Made by a program: the position numbers and the translations under genes. This document shows, in pieces, positions 1-5,001 of a stretch of DNA of 23,164 nt. Position 1 is the first letter of the stretch. Each line of letters begins with the position of its first letter. Source of the DNA: a bacterium. Lineage in GTDB: Bacteria; Babelota; Babeliae; Babelales; Vermiphilaceae. The notes beneath the pieces were generated by a model. That model had not been told where the DNA came from. It saw nothing but the letters and a program-made list of their open reading frames with translations, and searched no databases. The stretch is from contig DAOVGZ010000004.1 in the NCBI GenBank assembly GCA_030672115.1, positions 1-23,164 on the forward strand. The letters run 5' to 3'.

Positions 1-5
1 AAAAA

Positions 6-656
6 ATGAAAAACAAACAACTTGCCATAATAATACCAATCATTATGGTCTTAGCGCTCGGATTAAAAATTGCTGGTCGTACCAGCAGTTCAGAACCAGA
101 TGTCATGAAAGAATATGTCTTTTTTGCTAATGATGCTAAATCTGTTGATATGACAACCGTCGATCGACAAAAAGCTGGTGGTGAATCTGCCTTTTTAAGA
201 AATAAAATGTTTAATGACATTGTTGAATATAAAGAATTCCCGCTGATTCAAAAAAAAGGCGAGATCCTAGGAATGCTTCCAATAACTCAAGGTGAAGCGG
301 TACCAAAATCTGACTTTTCAATAAAACCAATTGCAACTAAAACTTTTTATAAATTAAAAAAATCTATTGCACCATTAAGTTGGTTTAAAGAAAAAAGTAA
401 AATTGTCTGTATTAGTATTTTTCAACAAAGCGATATGGGTAAAATAAGAGACCCAAGAAACTATAAAAAACCAAGAGATTTTGGACATACAGAAAATTTT
501 TGGTACTCGTTTCCATACACAATTTCAACAAAAAAATATGGTACCGTGCCTTATAAATGTTTTGTGACAAGAGGAAACCCAAAATTAAATTCAATTTTTG
601 AACGATACATGGCACTAAGAAGAAGGCCCCTAGAAGTACAACAACCCACACCATAA
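6..656 (+). CDS. Unknown single-pass membrane or exported protein
   Basis: I do not recognise a family. The 216-residue product has a short basic start (MKNK), then one hydrophobic segment at about residues 6-23, so it is either anchored in the membrane by its N-terminus or exported with an uncleaved signal. The remaining ~190 residues are polar and lysine-rich with scattered aromatic residues. A run around residues 135-175 has several W, Y and F residues. The C-terminus is proline-rich. Only five bases precede the ATG, so the ribosome binding site and any upstream gene cannot be seen. The hydrophobic segment right after this Met argues that the start is correct. The gene converges with the endonuclease III gene, with a hairpin between them. 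Function unknown. Confidence 0.6.
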   Translation: MKNKQLAIIIPIIMVLALGLKIAGRTSSSEPDVMKEYVFFANDAKSVDMTTVDRQKAGGESAFLRNKMFNDIVEYKEFPLIQKKGEILGMLPITQGEAVPKSDFSIKPIATKTFYKLKKSIAPLSWFKEKSKIVCISIFQQSDMGKIRDPRNYKKPRDFGHTENFWYSFPYTISTKKYGTVPYKCFVTRGNPKLNSIFERYMALRRRPLEVQQPTP

Positions 657-699
657 AAAACCAAGTGTAAAGTAAATTTCCCTACCACCCAACAACCGT

Positions 700-737
700 A
701 TATCGCGTTTGATTGCTATACCAATCAGATGCGATAT
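700..737. terminator. Hairpin between convergent genes
   Basis: ATATCGC (700-706) pairs with GCGATAT (731-737), and TGATTG pairs with CAATCA inside, giving an interrupted hairpin. It sits in the 84-base gap between the stop of the unknown gene (656) and the stop of the endonuclease gene (741). A T-rich stretch follows on the plus strand a few bases later, inside the endonuclease 3' end, so the U-tract is not immediately adjacent. A shared terminator is the likeliest role. Confidence 0.45.
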
Positions 738-740
738 GCT

Positions 741-1406
741 TTATCTGCTTTTTTTTACCCCAATTTTAGGACACTGATCGGCAATAGAACATTGCGAACA
801 AAAGGGAGATAATGGCTTACAAATGTTTTGTCCCCACATGACAAGTAATCTATTCCATTCAATCCAATATTTTCTGGGTAAAATATTTTTAAGTTGCTGT
901 TCAGTTTTTTCCGGAGTTAAAGATTTTACCAACCCCAAGCGATTAGAAATTCTGTGAACATGAATATCAACACAAATAGAAGGAATTCCAAACGCTTCAC
1001 CTCTTACTAAGTTTGCTGTCTTTCTTCCAATTCCCTTTATTGAAAGTAATTGATCTTCACTTTTTGGAACAATCCCGCCAAACCTGGTTATAAGCTCCTG
1101 GGAAACAAAACGTAATGTTTTTGCTTTTTGACGATAAAATCCAGTTTTATACACGATTTGCTCAAGCAGATCAATTGGTAATGCAATCAATTGTTGCGGT
1201 GTTTGAGCATATTTAAACAACTGACGCGAAACCGGAAGGGAAATAGTATCTTTAGTTCTCAAACTTAACAAACATGCAATAAGAATCAAAAATGAATCTT
1301 TTCCGTACTCTTGAATAATGGTCAAACCAGCCGGCTCAGTCATCCCGATCGTTAGTTTTCGCAGTTTCATGATAATAGAATTAACTTTTTCTTCTTTTTT
1401 TTGCAT
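741..1406 (-). CDS. nth: Endonuclease III (DNA glycosylase/AP lyase)
   Basis: Base-excision repair enzyme that removes oxidised pyrimidines and cleaves at the abasic site. The helix-hairpin-helix is LSIKGIGRKTA at residues 121-131, with the catalytic lysine K129 and the catalytic aspartate D147 in VDIHVHR. The C-terminus keeps the [4Fe-4S] ligands with the classic spacing C-X6-C-X2-C-X5-C (C196, C203, C206, C212). At 221 residues it is close to the family's usual length; E. coli Nth is about 211. The start is supported by AAAGGA seven bases upstream of the ATG. It is transcribed toward the unknown gene at the window's left edge and away from the regulator locus. A minus-strand hairpin with a T-run lies just upstream, which would insulate it from transcripts arriving from the right. 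Confidence 0.95.
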   Translation of the reverse strand: MQKKEEKVNSIIMKLRKLTIGMTEPAGLTIIQEYGKDSFLILIACLLSLRTKDTISLPVSRQLFKYAQTPQQLIALPIDLLEQIVYKTGFYRQKAKTLRFVSQELITRFGGIVPKSEDQLLSIKGIGRKTANLVRGEAFGIPSICVDIHVHRISNRLGLVKSLTPEKTEQQLKNILPRKYWIEWNRLLVMWGQNICKPLSPFCSQCSIADQCPKIGVKKSR

Positions 1407-1427
1407 TATCTGGTCCTTTTTAAAAAC

Positions 1428-1455
1428 AAAAAAATGCTATTTTTACTGAGCATTT
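1428..1455 (-). terminator. Intrinsic terminator read on the minus strand
   Basis: On the minus strand AAATGCT (1455-1449) pairs with AGCATTT (1438-1432) around a 10-base loop, and the 3' arm runs straight into a T-run. This would stop minus-strand RNA coming from the peptide ORF at 1724-1647 before it enters nth. The stem is AT-rich and only 7 bp, so efficiency is uncertain. Confidence 0.45.
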
Positions 1456-1487
1456 AATCATTTTTTTGTTTCTCACAAAAGAAATTC

Positions 1488-1568
1488 GCTCGATCGCACC
1501 CCTAAAGGCCCACCCCTTTTTATGCGGATAGTTGCTTTTAAACAAACTATACAATCGAGCTTTTTTTT
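1488..1568 (+). ncRNA. Candidate structured small RNA with terminal stem and T8
   Basis: GCTCGAT (1488-1494) pairs with ATCGAGC (1554-1560), followed at once by TTTTTTTT, as at the end of a factor-independent transcript. Inside the closing stem are two further hairpins: CGCA (1495-1498) with TGCG (1523-1526), enclosing AAAGG/CCTTT, and ATAGTT/AACTAT around 1529-1553. The folded outline is a closed multibranch RNA of about 73 nt. It lacks tRNA features (no T-loop TTC, no CCA) and the SRP RNA core GGAAGGAAGCAG. I recognise no riboswitch or ribozyme family. Since the helices read almost equally well on the minus strand, it could instead be a structured 3' part of the peptide transcript, but only the plus strand has the adjacent T-run. 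This is the main content of the 424-base gap between nth and the first regulator. Confidence 0.35.
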
Positions 1569-1605
1569 CTTGCTAATCTTTAACATTTTAACCCTGGTCA
1601 TGCCC

Positions 1606-1634
1606 TTGTAGAGGCTCACAACCTATGCTAAAAT
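1606..1634 (+). promoter_or_regulatory. Candidate promoter for the first regulator, antisense to the peptide ORF
   Basis: TTGTAG (1606-1611), a 17-base spacer and TAAAAT (1629-1634) preceded by TG-N. The -10 matches consensus at 5 of 6 positions; the -35 is poor. Transcription would begin near 1642 and reach the regulator ATG at 1831 after a leader of about 190 nt. That leader would be fully antisense to the mini-ORF at 1647-1724. By-eye call. Confidence 0.3.
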
Positions 1635-1646
1635 GAAAAAAGATTA

Positions 1647-1724
1647 TTAACACATTGGAGGATAAGTTCCAAGAAGAATAACCGCAAAAATAACAACTAC
1701 GTTAAATAAACTTTTAAGTTTCAT
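1647..1724 (-). CDS. Very short hydrophobic peptide, divergent from regulator 1
   Basis: A 25-codon ORF with a good ribosome binding site: AAGGAAG seven bases before the ATG. The product starts MKLKSLF, continues as an uninterrupted hydrophobic stretch (about residues 6-19), and ends GTYPPMC. Two basic residues, one membrane-spanning stretch and a short polar tail with PP and Cys resemble a small membrane peptide, a peptide pheromone precursor or a type I toxin. It is encoded opposite to, and 107 bases from, the regulator gene. A second mini-ORF of the same style (39 codons, tail DCPPLGL) lies in the same relation to the paralogous regulator. Overlap with the likely regulator leader suggests antisense control. 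Supported by RBS, composition and repeated position, but not by homology. Confidence 0.45.
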   Translation of the reverse strand: MKLKSLFNVVVIFAVILLGTYPPMC

Positions 1725-1775
1725 ATGTTCTTCCTTATACATTTAAATAGTAAACTATAACAATTACTCATGAAA

Positions 1776-1795
1776 AACCTTAATTAAGGCTGGTT
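1776..1795. promoter_or_regulatory. Palindrome between peptide and regulator genes (candidate operator)
   Basis: CCTTAATTAAGG at 1778-1789 is a perfect 12-base palindrome, flanked by AACC on the left and, after one extra base, by GGTT on the right. It lies between the divergent peptide ORF and regulator 1, where a dimeric Fis-type helix-turn-helix protein could act on both. No matching copy occurs before the second regulator, so the assignment is speculative. Confidence 0.25.
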
Positions 1796-1830
1796 CTAAT
1801 GATAACGACTAGCAAAGCGAATATCAATAA

Positions 1831-4578
1831 ATGATAGTAAATTTTTTTTCTATATTTACACCTATCTGGCAATTTTTGGGCGATCATCGCTTTTTACTTG
1901 TTGCCGTCACGGCAGCCTTAATTTTAAAAGTTTCCCTTTTGTCACTATTTGCTTTACGTGGTTTGCGTAAAGCAAAACTCACCTCCCCACTTATTCTTTT
2001 ACTTTTTATTCTTGTGGCTGGGATGACTGAAGATTTAGCATGGATTTTGAAACTATCACAAAACCTATTTATTCCAAATTTCAATTATCGCTTTATTCTT
2101 TTTTTTATTAGAATTGCTTGGGCATTTGTAGCTATTCGATATCAAGCACTTGCTTTATTTATAGAAAATTTATCTGAAAAAAAATCCCGCCTAAAACTTT
2201 ATCAGGTTCCTTTCATTCTTATAACAAGCTGCTTTTTTTTATATTTTTTCTTATCCGCTTTTTTACAATTCAATAATATTACAAGAAGTCCACTTGAACT
2301 TAAAATGATAGAGTTCTCATCAACTTATACTTTAATAATCCTCATGCTTACTTCTCTGTTTATAACCGTATGGAAACTTCGCTCCACAAAAACTCCTAGA
2401 ATTATAAAAAAACAGTTAAAAATTCTCATTAAATTTCTCGTTGCTCCAACTCTTGCGCTAGAAATCATTCAAATGTATCCATTTGTTTTCATGAGCTCTC
2501 CTGCTAATAATTTTTCTGTTGTTGGAATTTCAACTATTACACTTACGATAGCAATTTATTACAGTTTAAAAAAAGTCATGGGGCTACGTTTTTTAAATCT
2601 TTATGAACATGTTCATTCCCCAAAAGGGTTTGATTTTATGAAAGACTTTAAAAATGTTTTGGAGCAATTTAGTCATGTAACAAATGAACGGGAGCTTTCT
2701 CATATTACACAAAACTTTTTTAAGGATGCTTTTAATATACCAGTCAGAAGAACACACTTGTACATTAGAAATATTGAAACAACATCATCAAAATCAAAAA
2801 ATATAAACGCTCAATCTAGCAATGAAGAAGCTTTTGTAGAAAATTTTGTTTGCGCACATGACAATGATGACTCAATAAACAATTTTTTAAAAAAACAAAA
2901 AATCTTAATTATTGATGAACTAGAATTTAGTAATTTTTACGAAAAGCACAATACAAGAGAAAAAATTGTTACATTTTTATCATTTCTCAATGCAGATCTT
3001 TTTCTCCCTGTTTATGACAAAGAATCTCTTGTTGGCTACATCATTATTGAACGGTTTGCACGGGCACGGGAACTTGGAAAAAACGCAGAATTTTACAGTA
3101 ATATTGACCGTGATCAAATGGTTGTTTTTGCTACCTACTTAGGAAACATTATTCATCTTTTGCGCAACCGAAATTTAAACGCGCTTATTGCACAAGAAAA
3201 AGAACTTCAAGAAGAACTCTACGACAAGCATCAAAAAATTAATCAATATAAAGAATCAATAAGATCATTTTTACGCACAAATAAACAAAGAAAAATCGGC
3301 ATTATTTTTTATAAAAATCGCCGCTTTACATTTGGCAACCAAACGGCTCAAGATTTAGTTCAAGTAAACATTAACACTCATGAAGGGCATCCTATATCAA
3401 GGGCTCTTAAAAAAGCCGCTCAACAAGCACTTGAATATAAATCACAACAAACTTGCTTTGTTCAAGATAGCAATGGAAACAAACTTGTAGTTTCAGCCAT
3501 TCCAAATATAGAACAAAATAATGTAATAATTACGATTTATTATCCAGAAATTTCGGACATTCTTAAAAAAAGAATCGAGCTACTAAGTGATCCTACAAAA
3601 TGGGACTACCTTTTATACCTTGAAACAACAAAATCCGGAAAATTAATCGACCAACTTATTCCCGGCTCTGGTGAAACATTATTAAACTTTAAAATCAATC
3701 TTTTAAAAATATCCTTAAGCAAAAAAGCAATCCTTATTGATATGCCAAATGAAGATTTAATGCCCACAGTAGAACTTCTTCATCATATTAGCTTACGAGA
3801 ACGCCTTTATGTTCTTTCTATTCAAAAAAAATCAAAAAACTTTGATCTCGCAATTAAGCTATTTGGTATTAATCCAATCTTTGGACTACAAAAACCTGAC
3901 GCAGATCCTTTACTTCAGACCCTTGATGGTATTGGCACTCTATTTATTGAAAATATCCATCTACTTAATATTGAAGAACAAGAATATCTTGCAGAGTTTT
4001 TAAAATATGGCATGTACAAAACGTTTAAAAGTGATAAAAAAACAGCAAGCAATGTTAGAATCATTTGCTCAACAAATAAAAATCTTCCTGAAATGGTAAG
4101 AGACGGAACTTTTAACAAAGAATTATTTGATGAATTAAATAAAACACAACTGGTTATGCCATCACTTGTTACACTCTCTGAAGATGAACTAAAAAACCTT
4201 GCCGTTGGTTTTAGTCAGCAAGCACTTAAAAAAGAAGCATTTAAAAATCTTTTGGAGCTTACTGATACCGAAAAACGAAAAATTGCCCTTACGCGACCAG
4301 CAAGCTTGCAAGAATTAAAAACAAGAGTTCAGCAACTACTTTCTAAAAAATCAAAAAATAATGAACTTTATGAAGAAACACAATTTGATCCTGCATTTAG
4401 TATATCTGACCCTAATCTTATAGAAGCAACAAGACTAGGCAAACATGCACTTAAAGATCCAAAAATAATGACTATGCTATGGAACAAATTCAAAAACCAA
4501 AATAAAATCGCAACCCTTCTGGGTGTTAATAGATCAAGCGTCAACAGACGCTGCAAAGAATATAAACTTATTCCTTAA
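1831..4578 (+). CDS. Membrane-tethered regulator 1: 7TM, GAF/PAS-like, dead sigma54-type AAA+, Fis HTH
   Basis: A 915-residue protein. Seven hydrophobic segments (about 20-42, 51-72, 86-110, 125-146, 163-183, 195-217, 225-245) are followed by a GAF-like region (about 270-445), a coiled coil (449-488), a PAS-like region (488-590) and a domain aligning with bacterial enhancer-binding AAA+ proteins. Landmarks of the latter are GTLFIENIHLL at 702-712 (family GTLFLDEIGEL), RIICSTNKNL (family RIIAATNRDL), FNKELFDELN (family FREDLYYRLN) and RPASLQELK (family GNVRELEN). The Walker A lysine, Walker B DE, arginine finger, sensor II arginine and GAFTGA loop are all missing, so neither ATPase activity nor sigma54 contact is expected. 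The last ~45 residues are a Fis-type HTH (NKIATLLGVNRSSVNRRCKE). The ATG has no clear Shine-Dalgarno sequence. Likely a membrane-bound transcription factor; the signal is unknown. Confidence 0.8.
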   Translation: MIVNFFSIFTPIWQFLGDHRFLLVAVTAALILKVSLLSLFALRGLRKAKLTSPLILLLFILVAGMTEDLAWILKLSQNLFIPNFNYRFILFFIRIAWAFVAIRYQALALFIENLSEKKSRLKLYQVPFILITSCFFLYFFLSAFLQFNNITRSPLELKMIEFSSTYTLIILMLTSLFITVWKLRSTKTPRIIKKQLKILIKFLVAPTLALEIIQMYPFVFMSSPANNFSVVGISTITLTIAIYYSLKKVMGLRFLNLYEHVHSPKGFDFMKDFKNVLEQFSHVTNERELSHITQNFFKDAFNIPVRRTHLYIRNIETTSSKSKNINAQSSNEEAFVENFVCAHDNDDSINNFLKKQKILIIDELEFSNFYEKHNTREKIVTFLSFLNADLFLPVYDKESLVGYIIIERFARARELGKNAEFYSNIDRDQMVVFATYLGNIIHLLRNRNLNALIAQEKELQEELYDKHQKINQYKESIRSFLRTNKQRKIGIIFYKNRRFTFGNQTAQDLVQVNINTHEGHPISRALKKAAQQALEYKSQQTCFVQDSNGNKLVVSAIPNIEQNNVIITIYYPEISDILKKRIELLSDPTKWDYLLYLETTKSGKLIDQLIPGSGETLLNFKINLLKISLSKKAILIDMPNEDLMPTVELLHHISLRERLYVLSIQKKSKNFDLAIKLFGINPIFGLQKPDADPLLQTLDGIGTLFIENIHLLNIEEQEYLAEFLKYGMYKTFKSDKKTASNVRIICSTNKNLPEMVRDGTFNKELFDELNKTQLVMPSLVTLSEDELKNLAVGFSQQALKKEAFKNLLELTDTEKRKIALTRPASLQELKTRVQQLLSKKSKNNELYEETQFDPAFSISDPNLIEATRLGKHALKDPKIMTMLWNKFKNQNKIATLLGVNRSSVNRRCKEYKLIP

Positions 4579-4588
4579 TAAAATTTAC

Positions 4589-4631
4589 AAAAAAAAGAGC
4601 CGACTCGCAAAAACGAATCGGCTCTTTTTTT
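4589..4631. terminator. Bidirectional terminator after regulator 1
   Basis: AAAAAAGAGCCGA pairs perfectly with TCGGCTCTTTTTT, with an inner TCG/CGA around an A-rich loop. The arms carry A-runs and T-runs on both strands, so it can end regulator 1 (stop at 4578) and also the minus-strand peptide gene (stop at 4646). Confidence 0.9.
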
Positions 4632-4645
4632 AAACTAAAAAAATA

Positions 4646-4765
4646 TTATAAACCTAATGGTGGACAGTCGGTAAAAAGAACTGCAACACAAATAAAAGAT
4701 ACTTTTAAAACAGTTGGTAAAAAAATTATGCAACAAGAATGAAATTTCCAAAAAAGATTTTTCAT
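4646..4765 (-). CDS. Short hydrophobic peptide, divergent from regulator 2
   Basis: A 39-codon ORF with a strong ribosome binding site (AGGGGG, five bases before the ATG). The product begins MKNLFWKFHSCC, is hydrophobic for most of its length (two stretches around residues 10-18 and 20-31), has four Cys, and ends TDCPPLGL. The C-terminal half resembles the 25-residue peptide at 1647-1724, which ends GTYPPMC. A hand alignment of the two gene 3' ends gives about 23 identical bases out of 40, which is suggestive only in AT-rich DNA. It is encoded opposite to the regulator at 5002, as the first peptide is to the regulator at 1831, and ends at a strong terminator. Role unknown; peptide signal, small membrane effector or toxin are the options. 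Confidence 0.5.
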   Translation of the reverse strand: MKNLFWKFHSCCIIFLPTVLKVSFICVAVLFTDCPPLGL

Positions 4766-4901
4766 TTGATCCCCCTAAAAATAAAACCCAAATAATAAAA
4801 CAATAAAAAACATACTCATAAAACTCTGCAAACAAACCCTTTTTATACTGACAAAAAAAAAGTTATCGCCTCAACGGCTTCTACCTTTTTATACTTGCAT
4901 C

Positions 4902-4920
4902 TGTCTTTCAATAAAAGACA
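4902..4920. promoter_or_regulatory. Inverted repeat upstream of regulator 2 (candidate operator)
   Basis: TGTCTTT-N5-AAAGACA is a perfect 7-base inverted repeat, placed just upstream of the -35 of the regulator 2 promoter. It may bind a dimeric regulator, possibly one of the two Fis-type proteins. It differs in sequence from the palindrome before regulator 1. Confidence 0.3.
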
Positions 4921-4936
4921 ATGGAAAAAATAATTT

Positions 4937-4965
4937 TTGTCGAGTATAATTTTGTCATCTATAAT
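4937..4965 (+). promoter_or_regulatory. Sigma70-type promoter for regulator 2
   Basis: TTGTCG (4937-4942), a 17-base spacer, then a perfect TATAAT (4960-4965). The start point would fall near 4972, giving a short leader of about 30 bases ending in an A-run before the ATG at 5002. No -24/-12 sigma54 element (GG-N10-GC) is visible. The rest of the 423-base stretch between the regulators holds the terminator, the peptide ORF and the inverted repeat. Confidence 0.55.
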
Positions 4966-5001
4966 AACTACTGGGATTAGTAAAATCAACAAAAAAAAAT
5001 A

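Noticed and set aside
1488..1560. tRNA-like outline with a 7-bp acceptor-like stem
   Set aside because: No T-loop TTC, no anticodon arm of proper length, and no CCA or discriminator pattern on either strand.
4635..4835. 66-codon minus-strand ORF starting at TTG and overlapping the 39-codon peptide ORF
   Set aside because: TTG start with a poorly placed ribosome binding site; the overlapping ATG ORF in another frame has a strong site and a counterpart at the first locus.
4766..5001. Sigma54 promoter before regulator 2
   Set aside because: No GG-N10-GC element; a sigma70-type TATAAT promoter is present instead.
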